From Triticum aestivum (Eukaryota > Streptophyta > Magnoliopsida > Poales > Poaceae): a DNA stretch of 64,000 nt. A program made the position numbers and the translations under genes. The DNA lies in the NCBI RefSeq assembly GCF_018294505.1, contig NC_057809.1, forward strand, positions 504,492,506 through 504,556,505, written 5' to 3'. The first letter of the stretch is position 1, and each line of letters begins with the position of its first letter. The notes under the pieces are model-generated. The model was not told the origin of the DNA. It made no database searches and was given only the letters and a program-made list of their open reading frames with translations. Positions 1 to 12,656 of the stretch are shown one piece after another.

Positions 1-1229
1 GTCATAATAAACAGAACGGTGGACAGTTGCATGGCAATATATCTCGGAATGGCTATGGAAATGTCATAATAGGTAGGTATGGTGGCTGTTTTGAGGAAGG
101 TATATGGTGGGTGTATGATACCGGCGAAAGGTGCGCGGTATTAGAGAGGCTAGCAATGGTGGAAGGAAGAAAAGTGCGTATAATCCATGGACTCAACATT
201 AGTCATAAAAGAACTCATATACTTATTGCAAAAATCTACAAGTGATCAAAGCAAAGTATTACGCGCATGCTCCTAGGGGGATAGATTGGTAGGAAAATAC
301 CATCGCTCGTCCCCGACCGCCACTCATAAGGAAGACAATCAAAAAATAAATCATGCTCCAACTTCATCACATAACGATTCACCATATGTGCATGCTACGG
401 GAATCACAAACTTTAACACAAGTATTTCTCAAATTCACAACTACTCAACTAGCACAACTTTAATATCACCATCTCCATATCTCAAAACAATTATCAAGCA
501 TCAAACTTCTCATAGCATTCAACACACTCATAAGAAAGGTTTTACTATTCTTGAATACCAAGCATATTAGGATTATTTAAGAAAATTACCATGCTATTTA
601 AGACTCTCAAAATAATCTAAGTGAAGCATGAGAGATCAATAGTTTCTATAAAACAAATCCACCACCGTGCTCTAAAAGATATAAGTGAAGTACTAGAGCA
701 AAACTATATAACTCAAAAGATATAAGTGAAGCACATAGAGTATTCTAACAAATTCCAAATCATGTATGGCTCTCTCAAAAGGTGTGTAAAGCAAGTATGA
801 TTGTGGTAAACTAACAAATAAAGACTCAAATCATACTAGACGCTCCAAGCAAAACACATATCATGTGGTGAATAAAAATATAGCTCCAAGTAAAGTTACT
901 AATAGAAGTAGACGAAAGAGGGGATGCCTTCCGGGGCATCCCCAAGCTTTGGCTTTTAGGTGTCCTTAGATTATCTTGGGGGTGCCATGGGCATCCCCAA
1001 GAATAGGCTCTTGCAACTCCTTGTTCCATAATCCATCAAATCTTTACCCAAAACTTGAAAACTTCACAACACAAAACTTAAAGTAGAAAATCTCGTGAGC
1101 TCTGTTAGCGAAAGAAAACAAAAGGCCACTTCAAGGTACTATAATGAACTCATTCTTTATTTATATTGGTGTTAAACCTACTGTATTCCAACTTATCTAT
1201 GGTTTATAAACTATTTTACTAGCCATAGA
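1..1229 (-). other. Non-coding internal region of the Sabrina-like gypsy element
   Basis: AT-rich sequence with no convincing reading frame. It includes a short direct repeat of a GGGGCATCCCCAAG-type motif (about 925-1000). It continues the sequence that resumes at 9832; the boundary is marked by ATAGA at 1225-1229 and again at 9827-9831. It probably belongs to the 3' untranslated internal part of the element. Small frames here are not credible genes. Confidence 0.7.
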
Positions 1230-4042
1230 TGTTCGCACACGAACACGTCACCGTGTACCTCCAACGTCGAGGGTTGTAGCGACCCGACCCGAATGGATCA
1301 AGTCTCTGTGCTTAAGTGTCATCCCTGGATTGGTATGCTGACACACACAGTACTTGAGGATTTATAATAGAGGTAAATCACATGTATAAAGTAACGTAAA
1401 TACTATTACCTCAATCCAAATAGCGGAAGTAACAAGGTTGTGGATTCCCATCAACACCAACGGCAAAGTTGAGTGTAGAAATCGTAACCCTAACGTATCA
1501 CTTACTCATTGTAAGATAATCCTGCAACATGAGACGTTGCAGCCACAGAGGGTCAGTACATTGAATGTACTGGCAAATTCACACCATAGAGAATGATGAA
1601 CAATGTCTATCACTACATGCATATATGGCTGGTGGAAAAGCTCTATGGTTATATGTTTTTGCGAAAAGCCAATTTTCCCTACTGCAAAGGAATAAATTTT
1701 ATTTAACTATCATGGTGGTTGTTGAACATTGAGAATGGTTTTTTTAAAACTAAAACCGAAGTAAACCTCAAGGAAAAAAAATTAAACCGGACGAGGACGG
1801 TTTTATACCGGTTTGGCCGGTTCGGGCGGATTGGCCGACGGGTCATCGGCGGCGGAGGTGAGCTCCGGCGACTGCATCGACGGCGGCGTCGGGCGACGAC
1901 GGCAGCAGCAGCTAGCGGCGCAGGCGGTGGCTACACAGGGCGGAGGAGGCAGCGGCGAGGCGCGGCTTTGTAGCGATGGCGGCGGAATCTGCGGCGGCAG
2001 CGGCGCGAGATGCGAGGGCGGCGGCGGCTCAAGGCGTCGTGGGGCTCGAGGGGCCGGCTATTTATGGAGGAGGACGACGCGGTGGCGTGCGGGAGAGGGC
2101 AGAGGAGGCCGGGGCGGGCACGACGAGCAAGGCGGCGCGGCGGCGGACTCGCGAGGCGTGCGGGCGGCGAACTCCTCCCGGAGTCGGAGGCGGTGGTGCG
2201 GGCGCGTGGGCCGGCTGGGCCGTGGCCAGGCTGGCTGGCTGGGCCGGCCCGGTCGGTCCAGAAGTTAAAAAAAACATTTTTCAGACAATTAAAATAATAA
2301 AAACGAAATAACTAAAAATATTATATAGGCATATAATATATCAAAATTTTCAGAAAAAGATTTTCTACGACGTGAACATTTTTATAACTTCAAATAAAAT
2401 CCACACAAATTAAGATAAATCAAAGAGTGCTACTGGTCTATTAAAATCCAAAAAAAATCATTTAAAAAAAACCAAAATGATTTCAAATTAATTTTTCTCC
2501 AATTTTCTAATGTAGGGAATCATGTTACCCTAGTTTCCGTATAATTTATTTTTGGAGAAAAATAATTTGAATAAAACTCAAATAACTCCAAATTGAAAAT
2601 AAATTCAAAAAGACTTTGAATTCGATCCTTTGAAACTTCCAACTCATATTTCATATAATTTGAAGAAGTCATTTTATCTTCGCTCTTGAAAATCATTGAG
2701 TTGCATAAAGTTTCTGGATTGGAAATATTTTCCAAATGAAATTCAAATGTTTTCAAAAACCCTTGTCATTTTAAATAAATGAAGAAGTCATGTCATCTTC
2801 TCTCGGGGTTTTGTAATTGTAAAGAATTTGAATTCACGGAGATCTAAATGCAAAAATGAAAGTTTGGGAAAGTCCTTTTATTCCCTCTCATTTAACTTTC
2901 AAAAAGTTCAAATTCACTCACTTTCAGTCAATCAAACAAACAATCAAACAAATCTATCTATTTATTATAACATTCCAAAATTTAGAATTTTGGGATGTTA
3001 CAAGGGTGATGCACCGCAGCTCACGTCGAAGGAGACCCGCCGGAAGCGCGGTACGCAAGACAATCCGGCGGGTGCTTTTGTGGACCCGAAACCCCACACG
3101 CCCGGTAGGGACCCCGTCAGGGCGCGCGGCGGCTATGGGCTGCCCTAAGTCGACCTGATCGCCCCTAGGGCCTCGAGGTTCGCCGCCCTGCAACAAGAAG
3201 AATAGACGAAGAACGAGGAAGAAGAAGAACTAGGGTTAGGGAGAAAAGATAAAAGATAAAAAGTGGTAGATGATTTGATCGATTGTGTGTTGTTCAATCG
3301 GCCATCAGCCCTTGAGTATATAAGAGGCGGCTAGACTTCCCGTGCAGGGAAAAGGCTTCAATTCACGTCCAAAACCCTAGTCCAATTCGGATTTGTTTGG
3401 TCCGAACTTTTCAAAACTGTTCGGTAAAATCTGGCTGCATGTTGTGGGCCATGTTCGGGGGAGTAAACGACCTCGGATGTAAACGAGCCCAAAAGCAATC
3501 TTGACCGTTTCGACAAGACAAACAACTTTCATGTTGAACGTTTTTTGATCTGAGGCCATCTTGAGGGGTTTTTCGGCTGTTTTCCGAAGTCTGCAGCCAA
3601 ATTCAAAACCCGGACTAACATACCCGGAGTGTCCCGTCATCCACAGAGAAAATCAAAACCCGGATGGTTGTTCCCGGAGTGTCCGGCCATCCAGTGCAGC
3701 AGCGCCTTGTATTTGCTGTAACTTTTGCATACGACCTCGGATTAAGACGATTTTTATATCAAAATCATCAGTTTCGACAAGACGCACAACTTTCATGTTT
3801 AAACTTTTTCCATTTGGAGTCATCTTAATTGGGTTTCAAGCCATTCTTTAATCTGGTGTCACCATGAGCATCTCTGAACTTGTCATAACTTTTGCATCCG
3901 GACTCCGTTTTAGACCACTTTCATATCCATCTTGATCTTCTCAAAGAAAGCCATATCATGGTGACTTCCAATCATAAGTTTGAATTAATCTTGACATAGA
4001 TTAAAGCAACTTTTACAATTGTGCCACTTTTGAGCGTCAACA
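1230..4042 (-). repeat. 3' LTR of the nested gypsy element, split by a solo LTR
   Basis: Plus-strand text begins TGTTCGCACACG and ends GAGCGTCAACA, like the partner LTR at 8749-9826. It is interrupted at 1275-3002 by another LTR and its AGGGT duplication. Without these 1733 bases it is 1080 bp, against 1078 bp for the partner. It contains a TATATAAGAGGCGG promoter-like stretch near 3318. Confidence 0.93.
1275..3002 (-). repeat. Solo gypsy-type LTR (short version)
   Basis: Reads TGTAGCGACCCGACCC at the left end and GGGATGTTACA at the right, so on the minus strand it begins TGTAACATCCC. It is flanked by perfect AGGGT duplications (1270-1274, 3003-3007) with no internal region between. It aligns end to end with the 3137-bp LTR at 15850-18986 but lacks about 1.4 kb after position ~1736. 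The GC-rich part (1800-2270) gives several long overlapping frames that are composition artefacts. Confidence 0.92.
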
Positions 4043-4056
4043 CATGCCCCCTGTTT
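4043..4056 (-). other. Polypurine tract of the nested gypsy element
   Basis: Plus-strand CATGCCCCCTGTTTTT abuts the LTR end at 4042. On the minus strand this is a purine-rich AAAAACAGGGGG tract directly before the 3' LTR, the expected plus-strand priming site. It fixes the element's orientation as minus. Confidence 0.75.
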
Positions 4057-4167
4057 TTGGGCAAAGCTAGCGTGCCGAAAAATAACTTGTACCATGTTTG
4101 TTCTAAGGATGATGTCAACACTCCATCGGCCATTTATATGCTTAGGGCGATAATTATATATCGGCCA

Positions 4168-5035
4168 TTATTGTTTTTGAACCCTTGCTGCAAACTTGGG
4201 CGAAACCTTCTCAACTTCATTAACAATCCGATGATAAAGTTCCATAGATATGTGTCTCAAGGTCATCCTCCGAACCGTATTGTTCACCCTTTTGCTAGGA
4301 TTTTGTAGATAATCAACAATAAACTCTCTCCAATCCTTACTTTCACCTGCATCAAAATTCATTAGTGGCCGAAGCTGTGGACTTTGGTTCGGCTTTACCT
4401 ATGTTGACAAGATGAAGCATCGGCTATTGAGAGAAATGCAATACACCATGATTAATGTAGTAGCCGGATGCTTGCTGTGCCAACTCTTTTGAATTGTCAT
4501 GTCTAAATATAAGAACAATTTTAAAGCAACCAAAGGCAAATTTTGCATCTGGACATACCCCACGAAAAACTATAAGTGATTCATCAAAACATTGATAACC
4601 CTTGGATATTTGTTGCACTAGTTATAACGAATCACCGAAAGCCTCAATATGTATAGCACCTATAGCAAGTAAAAGAGTCAATCCGAATAACAATGTATAT
4701 TCGGCCTTGATTAATCATGCATAAAAATATTCTAAGCGGCATGAGGCTTCAAAAATAGTACCATAAAGAGATATATAAACAACACCAAAACTTTGGCCAT
4801 TGCTATGAATTGAACCATCAAAACATAATCTCCATAGTACTAGAGAGACAAGGCTAATATCAACATTATGCATGTCATTAATCCGATGTTCAGTAATAAA
4901 ATCAGCTATGATTTGGCCTTTTATGGATCTCAAAGATGCATAAGCCAAATCATATCCAAACAAAGTATAAGCCCACCAGTCAATTTTGCAACTATGAATT
5001 GGCCTATGCAGCATATATTCAATGACATCGGTCAT
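4168..5035 (-). pseudogene. Remnant of retrotransposon RNase H and the following linker
   Basis: Three broken minus-strand frames resemble the end of a gypsy polyprotein. 5035-4715 contains an RNase H-like start (WRLCFDGSIHSNGQ, with the catalytic-type D in FDGS). 4618-4424 resembles the RNase H tail with a degenerate ELAQQASGYY. 4362-4168 resembles the segment between RNase H and integrase (DWREFIVDYLQNPSKRV). No reverse transcriptase precedes it and no integrase follows, so this is a decayed island. The assignment rests on motif recognition only. Confidence 0.6.
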
Positions 5036-5748
5036 GATGTCTCAACTCCATTCAATCATAATATAGGCATACATATAAATTTCCATGAGCACATACCCTG
5101 TCTCGCTCTCCAATCGAACTAAGGATGATGTTAGAATACTACACTGGCCATGCATTGCCATACTCTTAGGATGATAGATAAATATTGGCCATTACATGTA
5201 AACTTCATTCAAAGCACATATAGCCGAAATAAACAAATGAAATGACAAATAGAGTATTTTGGCCCTTTGGATCAGCAACAAACTTGTAGCTAATCAAATG
5301 TATAGTGATTTGGCAATACCCTTTCATAATGTAAGAAATTATATTGCATCCATGGATTAAAATAAGCCCATTGAGGGTTACAAATCATACCTGATGACGA
5401 ATTCCATGGCATAGGCGTTAATGGCATAGTTGAAGAATATGGATAATGTATAGACCGAGGATGTTGAAACCTTCAGCTTGGTCCTTCATAGTTTTCACTC
5501 TTTTTCTTCTTCAGCTTTGCCGCACTTCTTGTAATGGAAGCTTGCACATAATAATTATTTTGAGTACTTCCTTTGGGAACCCATGCCATGTTCCTTTCTT
5601 CAAGTTCTTGTGCACTAAGCTTTTGTAACTCCTTCTTTTGCCAATACGATAAGCCGAGTGAGCACCTCGACTGTGATTTTGTTTCAACCAATGGCAACTC
5701 CTTTTGGGCCTTGTGCACCCCTAACTTCTTTTCTTCAGATTTGGCACT

Positions 5749-8694
5749 CTAATTTTGATCAATTGATTGCTTCACTTCTTTGCCTTTTGTAGCCAATGTC
5801 AACACTTTAATTGGCTCTTTGTCATTTGAAATCAAATCTGAAGTAGCACACTTACGACCATCTCTTTTCACGCGGTAAACTCGCTCTACCACCTCTTTCT
5901 TCTTCCTTGAGCTTTGGACCGATTCCTTATGATTGAAACGGTATTTGATGCATGATTGTTCAAATGTTGATCTTCTTGGAGCTGCATAGTATTGGTGAGA
6001 TGGTCTAAAATAAGACGGAGAATGTGCCCTTGTATCATACCTATCCCATGATGAATATGGATTTAAATGAGCATAGGGAGGCATCCACGGCATTGGTATT
6101 GGCGGCCCAAAATAAGGATATGAATATGTTGCATTGAAATTCTCACTTTGCCAATACCGATGCTCATATTTGCGCCTTGGGGGTGATCTTGGTTTCTTTG
6201 CATGGTTTGGTCGATAAGCATTCTGCTCTTCACTCTTCTTTTGACATTTATCCAATAGTTCAGCGAAGGTGATTTTTGATCTCTTACACTTGCGCTTATT
6301 TCGGCCTTTGTTTTCTTTTGGTTTGCTTTCATTGATCATTGGGTTTCCTTGCTGCCCCACAGTCCTTGGCGTCTTCATTGTAGCTTCGATGGAATTCTCG
6401 CCCTCAAGTTTATGTTCATTGTGCTCTTCAACAACTTCTTTACTTGAAATCATGATCCCGTCACCTACAGTTTTTACCTTCTCTTTAGATGGATCGGCTT
6501 GAAGTAGCCGATGCAAAAACTTTTTGCCATCAAGACCAATCGGAATAGACTGGTCATCCTTTGGTGTTTCAACAATTCTCAATCGTCCTTTATCAATGGC
6601 CGATTTAACTATTTGACGAAACATATTACAATCCTCAAAATTATGTTTGAACGAATGATGCAACCTACAATACATTCGTCCTTGAATTGATGGCTTGACA
6701 TGGTGATCAAGAATTCTTATGTAATTATTTTTCAGCAACAAATCAAATATTTGATCACACATGCTTGAATTGAAGGTAAACTTTTTATTTTCTAGCCGAT
6801 CTTGCTGTGTGAACGGCTTTGGAGTTAAGCAAACGAATGGTTTAGATTCTGTATCACCCCATTCGGCTATGAATTTTATTTTGCATTCTCTTACCGATGT
6901 CATTGGATAAGATATTATACTAGCATCAGTTTTCTGAAAAGAATCTAACCTTGGCTTTAAGTTTCTGAAACAAAAATAGTTAGAACATGCATGCCTCAAT
7001 TGAGACCAAGAGTAAGCCAAGTATGAAACAAGCAAAGCTACCCATGTAGATACGAACTTTAAATAAAGCAACAGGGAAAGCTTTGGCTGCAACAGTAAGT
7101 CATTATCGGTCTTTATAAATGGTGCAATGGGTTGACCGATATATTCTATAATGATTTTATTGCTAACAAGTAAATTACCCTTCTTCATTGGTCTTTCAAC
7201 ATTACTTAAGAGGATTTTTCTAAAGATGCATCAACAATAAAGTTTTGACCAAATCTAAAAATAGGTAAATTACTTGCTAAACATACCTCTTCAAATATGT
7301 TGGAAGAGCATGATGGTGGTGTGACTTGAACAATATCTTGATCCGCCTTTGGATCGCTCCCCAATGCCTCTTCATCATCTTTTTCTTGATTCCGTGCATC
7401 ATTAGTTTGAAGATCTTTTTCAACCGAACTTTGTTCGGCTACTTGTTCTTGTCCTTGAAGCTCGTCAATTTCTATGGCACGAAACTCATAGGGAAGGAAG
7501 TAGGTTCAATTAATTTCAGAAAAATCAAGCATGGTTGTTTTGCTAGGCTTTCCATGCCCTTTCTCAATAATGCTTGCCTCTTTAGATTTGATGGACTCAG
7601 AATATATACTACTTGATTTGTCTTTTCCAATAACCGAATTTTCTCTGTTACCTGAATCAATAACTTTATCTTTTTTAATTTGCAAGGCTTCTCGCTCTTG
7701 TCTAATTTTAGCCCACATCTCAGCTTGGCGAGCTTTAAACTTTTTCATCTCAATTTCCATCCACTCCTCATGAGATTGCCCCCCAATACTTTCAGACTTT
7801 TCCGGCAATGAGGTGCCGAAACTTAGCAATTGTTTAGGGGGTGCAGTGGATGGTACAACACCGGGCGACTGAATCATTTGCACAACTCTAGCTTTTTGCT
7901 GCAGCAAAATCATGAGGCTTCCCGCCTTCTATTAGTTCCTTTCGAATGGAGTTGCACAAATCCCAAGAGAATGTAAGCTCATTCTCAACTACCCAGTCTA
8001 GATATGATTGCCCCCCGATGCTCTTAGACTCTTTCGGCAATGAGATGTTGCCGAAATTCTGTAATTGTGTAGGGGGAACATGATATGTTACAGTAGTAGG
8101 TGAACACACATGTGATTCTATAGAATTTTCACTTATTCGGTCATTAGCAAGAAGGTGCGAAGCCGAATTATGAATACCTTTAGTTACATATGGTGCCCAA
8201 AAATTAGAAGCATGAGGTGTAGCATATGATTGTTGATGGCAATTGGCTGAATAACTAGTAGTACCATGGCCAATTCCCCTATCCACCGGCATGTTCAGAT
8301 TAACATGTTGCAAATTAGTTACCGATGAATAAAAAGGTGAAACACTTTGTTGCATGCTATTGAAAGTTCCTACATGAGGTGTTTCAACTTGATTAACCGA
8401 ACTCATCATGTTGTTCATCAGCATATAAATTTCTGGGGTTGCCGATGCATGGGAGTTGGAATACATATGTTGCATGTTGCTAAAATTATATGAAGTTGAA
8501 GCATGAAGAATATTCTGAATCGGCTGTTGCGCATAACTAGATGCTTGATTGATAAAACTAGGGCTAGCCGACACATTATGTTGATTAAACGATCTAGCAA
8601 CAACATATGCATTATTTGCATCTACATAAGTGAATTGGGTATTCATATTACCTTTGTAGATTGCAAACCCTAGATGATGCTCTCTTCGTAGCAA
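5749..8694 (-). pseudogene. Broken gag-type region of the nested gypsy element
   Basis: Minus-strand frames follow one another: 8694-7888 (268 codons, Asn/Gln/Ser-rich), 7913-7506 (135 codons, overlapping in another frame, charged and helical) and 7188-5749 (479 codons). The last holds the segment YCRLHHSFKHNFEDCNMFR, a C-H-H-C cluster typical of the gag/linker region of plant gypsy polyproteins, then basic and Tyr/Pro-rich stretches. Frame changes between the pieces show decay, although an intron between 7506 and 7188 cannot be excluded. No protease active site was recognised. The TE origin is well supported by the context. Confidence 0.6.
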
Positions 8695-8721
8695 GAACGG
8701 GCTGGAGACCGTTCAAAGCTT

Positions 8722-8741
8722 CGTCCCCAGCGGAGTCGCCA
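8722..8741 (-). other. Primer-binding-site tract of the nested gypsy element
   Basis: On the minus strand the sequence reads TGGCGACTCCGCTGGGGACG, seven bases inside the 5' LTR (which ends at 8749 on the plus coordinate). This TGGCGACTCCGCTGGGG block is the usual tRNA-primer region of many plant gypsy elements and confirms minus orientation. Confidence 0.75.
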
Positions 8742-8748
8742 AAAAGTG

Positions 8749-9826
8749 TGTTCGCACACGAACACGTCACCGTGTACCTCCAACACTGAGGGTGATGCAC
8801 CGCAGCTCACATCGAAGGAGACCCGCCGGAAGTGCAGTACGCAAGACAATCTGGCGGGTGCTTTTGTGGACCCGAAACCCCACACGCCCAGGAGGGACCC
8901 CGTCAGGGCACCGCGGCTATGGGCTGCCCTAAGTCGACCTGATCGCCCCTAGGGCCTCGAGGTTCGCCGCCCTGCAACAAGAAGAACAGACGAAGAACGA
9001 GGAAGAAGAAGAACTAGGGTTAGGGAGAAAAGATAAAAGATAAAAAGTGGTAGATGATTTGATCGATTGTGTGTTGTTCAATCGGCCATCACCCCTTGAG
9101 TATATAAGAGGCGGCTGGACTTCCCGTGCAAGGGTAAGGCTTCAATTCACGTCCAAAACCCTAGTCCAATTCGGATTTGTTTGGTCCGAACTTTCCAAAA
9201 CTTTTCGGTAAAATCTGGCTGCATGTTGTGGGCCATGTTCGTGGGAGTAAACGACCTCGGATGTAAACGAGCCCAAAAGCAATCTTGACCGTTTCGACAA
9301 GACAAACAACTTTCATGTTGAACGTTTTTTGATCTGAGGCCATCTTGAGGGGTTTTTCGGCTGTTTTCCGAAGTCTGCAGCCAAATTCAAAACCCGGACT
9401 AACATACCCAGAGTGTCCAGTCATCCACAGAGAAAATCAAAACCCGGATGGTTGTCCCCGGAGTGTCCGGCCATCCAGTGCAGCAGCGCCTTGTATTGGC
9501 TGTAAATTTTGCATACGACCTCGGATTAAGACGATTTTTATATCAGAATCATCCGTTTCGACAAGACGCACAACTTTCATGTTTAAACTTTTTCCATTTG
9601 GAGTCATCTTAATTGGGTTTCAAGACATTCTTTAATTTGGTGTCACCATGAGCATCTCTGAACTTGTCATAACTTTTGCATCCGGACTCCGTTTTAGTCC
9701 ACTTTCATATCCATCTTGATCTTATCAAAGAAAGCCATATCATGGTGACTTCCAATCATAAGTTTGAATTAATCTTGACATAGATTAAAGCAACTTTTAC
9801 GATTGTGCCACTTTTGAGCGTCAACA
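8749..9826 (-). repeat. 5' LTR of the nested gypsy element
   Basis: A 1078-bp LTR matching the pieces 1230-1274 plus 3008-4042. TG/CA ends; the outer end abuts the ATAGA duplication. It includes a TATATAAGAGGCGG promoter-like stretch near 9100. Confidence 0.94.
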
Positions 9827-10271
9827 ATAGATTCATCAAAATAAGCAAACAACACACGAAAAACATAATCTGTCAAAAACAGAACAGTCTGTAGTAATAT
9901 GTAGCTAGCGCAAGATATGGAACCCCAAAAATTCTAAAATAAATTTCTGGACGTGAGGAATTTATCTATTAATCATCTTCAAAAAGAATTAACTAAATAT
10001 CACTTTCCAAATAAAAATGGCAGCAGTTCTCATGAGCGCTAAAGTTTCTGTTTTTTACAGCAAGATATCAAGACTTTCCCCAAGTCTTCTGAACGGTTCT
10101 ACTTGGGACAAACACTAATTAAACACAAAAAACACAACCAAAACAGAGGCTAGGTAAATTATTTATTACTAAACAGTAGAAAAAAGCAAGGAATAAAAAT
10201 AAAGTTAGGTTTCCTCCCAACAAGCGCTATCGTTTAACGCCCCTAGCTAGGCATAAAAAGCAAGGATAGAT
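9827..10271 (-). other. Non-coding internal DNA between protease and the nested insertion
   Basis: AT-rich internal sequence of the Sabrina-like element following the protease stop codon. No credible frame. It begins with the second ATAGA copy and joins to 1-1229 when the nested element is removed. Confidence 0.7.
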
Positions 10272-12353
10272 CTAGGTATTTCCATCTTTGGTAGGTAATC
10301 CATAAGTGGCTCTCATAATAGATTCATAAGGTAATTTAATTTTCTTTCTAGGAAAGTGTTCCATGCCTTTCCTTAACGGAAATTGGAATCTAATATTTCC
10401 TTCCTTCATATCAATAATTGCACCAATCGTTCTAAGGAAAGGTCTACCAAGAATAATAGGACATGAAGGATTGCAATCTATGTCAAGAACAATAAAATCT
10501 ACGGGCACATAATTCCTATTTGCAACAATAAGAACATCATTAATTCTTCCCATAGGTTTATTAATAGTGGAATCCGCAAGGTGCAAGTTTAAAGAGCAAT
10601 CATCAAAATCACGGAAACCTAACAAATCACATAAAGTCTTTGGAATCGTGGAAACACTAGCACCCAAATCACACAAAGCATAGCATTCATGATTTTTAAT
10701 TTTAATTTTAATAGTTGGTTCCCACTCATCATAAAGTTTTCTAGAGACAGAAACTTCCAACTCAAGTTTTTCTTCATAAGATTGCATCAAGGCATCAACG
10801 ATATGTTTAGTAAACGCTTTATTTTGACTATAAGCATGAGGAGAATTTAGCACGGATTGCAAAAAGGAAATATAATCAATCAAAGAGCAATTTTCATAAT
10901 TAAATTCCTTGAAATCCATAATAGTGGGTTTAGCAACATCTAGGGTTTTAATTTCTTCAATCCGACTTTTATCAAATTTAGCATCAAGATCTAAAAACTC
11001 AGAATTTTTGGAACGCCTTCTAGGTAAAGGTGGATCATATTCAGCCCCTTCATTATCAAGATTCATATTGCAAAATAAAGATTTAATAGGGGACACATCA
11101 ATAAGTTTTAGATCTTCATCTTTATTTTCATAGGAACTATAAGAACACGCTCTTATAAAGGCATCTTTCTTAGCACGCATCCTAGCGGTTCTTTCTTTGC
11201 ACTCATCAATGGAAATTCTCATGGCTTTGAGAGACTCATTGATATCGTGCTTAGGAGGAATAGATCTAAGCTTTAAAGAATCAACATCAAGAGAAATTTT
11301 ATCAATGTTCCTAGCCAAATCATCAATCTTAAGCAATTTTTCTTCAATCAAAGCATTGAAATTCTTTTGCAAAGTAATAAAAATTTTAATATTAGATTCA
11401 AAATCGGAGGGCATCTTATTATAATTTTTATACGAGTTGTTGTAGGAATTTCCATTATTATTAGAGGGATTACTAGGATAAGGCCTAGGATTAAAGTTTC
11501 CTCTATACACGTTGTTACCAAAATTGTTCCTACCAACAAAAATCACATCCATAGATTTATTATTATTCTCGATCAAAGTAGACAAGGGCATATCATTAGG
11601 ATCAGAAGAAACACTCTTACTAGCAAATAATTACATAAGTTCATCCATCTTTCCACTCAAAACATTAATTTCTTCTATCGCATGCACTTTCTTATTAGTA
11701 GATCTTTCTGCGTGCCATTGAGAATAATTAACCATAATATTATCTAGGAGTTTAGTAGCTTCTTCTAAAGTGATTTCCATAAAAGTGCCTCCCGCGGCCG
11801 AATCTAAAAGATTTCTAGAAGCAAAATTCAATCCGGCATAAAATTTTTGTATAATCATCCACAAATTCAAACCATGAGTAGGGCAATTACGTATCATTAA
11901 TTTCATCCTCTCCCAAGCTTGTGCAACATGTTCATGATCAAGTTGCTTAAAATTCATAATATCGTTTCTAAGAGAGATGATCTTAGTGGGAGGAAAATAC
12001 TTAGAGATAAAAGCATCTTTGCACTTGTTCCAAGAATCAATACTATTTTTAGGCAAAGACGAAAACCAAGCTTTAGCGCGATCTCTAAGCGAAAAAGGAA
12101 ATAACTTCAATTTCACAATATCATTATCCACATCTTTATTCTTTTGCGTATCACACAAGTCAACGAAGCTATTTAGATGGGTAGCGGCATCTTCACTAGG
12201 AAGGCCGGAAAACGGATCTTTCATGACAAGATTCAGCAAAGCGGCATTAATTTCACAAGATTCAACATCAGTAAGAGGAGCAATCGGAGTGCTAATAAAA
12301 TCATTATTGTTGGTATTGGTAAAGTCACACAATTTAGTGTTATCTTGAGCCAT
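10272..12353 (-). pseudogene. gag-pro: Gag-protease polyprotein of the Sabrina-like gypsy element, one internal stop
   Basis: From the ATG at 12353 the frame encodes a retrotransposon gag domain (about residues 40-200, with LKLFPFSLRDRAKAWFSSLP). It hits a single TAA at 11633-11631 and continues in the same frame to 10272. The second half is Asn-rich, then charged and coiled-coil-like. It ends in an aspartic protease with active site DLGAS near 10660 and the flap-side ILGRPFLRTIGA motif, typical of Athila/Sabrina-type elements. No CCHC zinc knuckle was found. Apart from the stop the frame is open, so decay is recent or modest. It would have packaged element RNA and processed the polyprotein. 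Confidence 0.85.
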
Positions 12354-12565
12354 CGTGACAAGCAAGCAATCCAACACACAAGCAAACAAAAAGCAAGCGG
12401 GCAAAAAGAGGCAAATAGAGAAAGAGAGGGAGGATAGAGAGAGAGGGGGCGAATCAAACTGCAAGGGTGAAGTGGGGGAGAGGAAAATGAGAGGAAAATG
12501 GAAAATAATATAATGCGGGAGATAAGGGTTGTGATGGGTACTCGATATGTTGACTTTTGCGTAGA

Positions 12566-12646
12566 CTCCCCGGCAACGGCGCCAGAAATGGCTCGTTGTC
12601 GGGAGTCAAATCTTGACTTGCACGAACCTCCCCAGCAACGGCGCCA
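12566..12646 (-). other. Duplicated primer-binding-site tract of the Sabrina-like element
   Basis: Two copies of a tract that on the minus strand begins TGGCGCCGTTGC and continues into GGGGAG lie at 12628-12646 and 12566-12584, 62 bp apart. The copy nearer the LTR is separated from it by ten bases. TGGCGCCGTTGC is the standard tRNA-priming tract of this gypsy group. The second copy may be a small tandem duplication or template-switch product. Confidence 0.7.
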
Positions 12647-12656
12647 GAAATCTTCT

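Larger units (their letters stand above)
1230..9826 (-). mobile_element. Degenerate Ty3-gypsy retrotransposon nested in the Sabrina-like element
   Basis: Complete insertion with a perfect 5-bp target-site duplication ATAGA (1225-1229 and 9827-9831). In minus orientation it has a 5' LTR (8749-9826, 1078 bp), a primer-binding tract (8722-8741), a broken gag region, RNase H remnants and a polypurine tract (4043-4056). The 3' LTR (1230-4042) is about 1080 bp once its own nested insertion is removed. The LTRs start TG and end CA. Reverse transcriptase and integrase domains are absent, so the element was non-autonomous or had lost pol. Confidence 0.93.

Noticed and set aside
1719..2311. Several overlapping GC-rich open frames (up to 151 codons)
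   Set aside because: They lie in the GC-rich part of a solo LTR, occur in all frames, are Gly/Arg/Ala-rich and have no domain. The related LTR at 17736-18220 shows the same effect.
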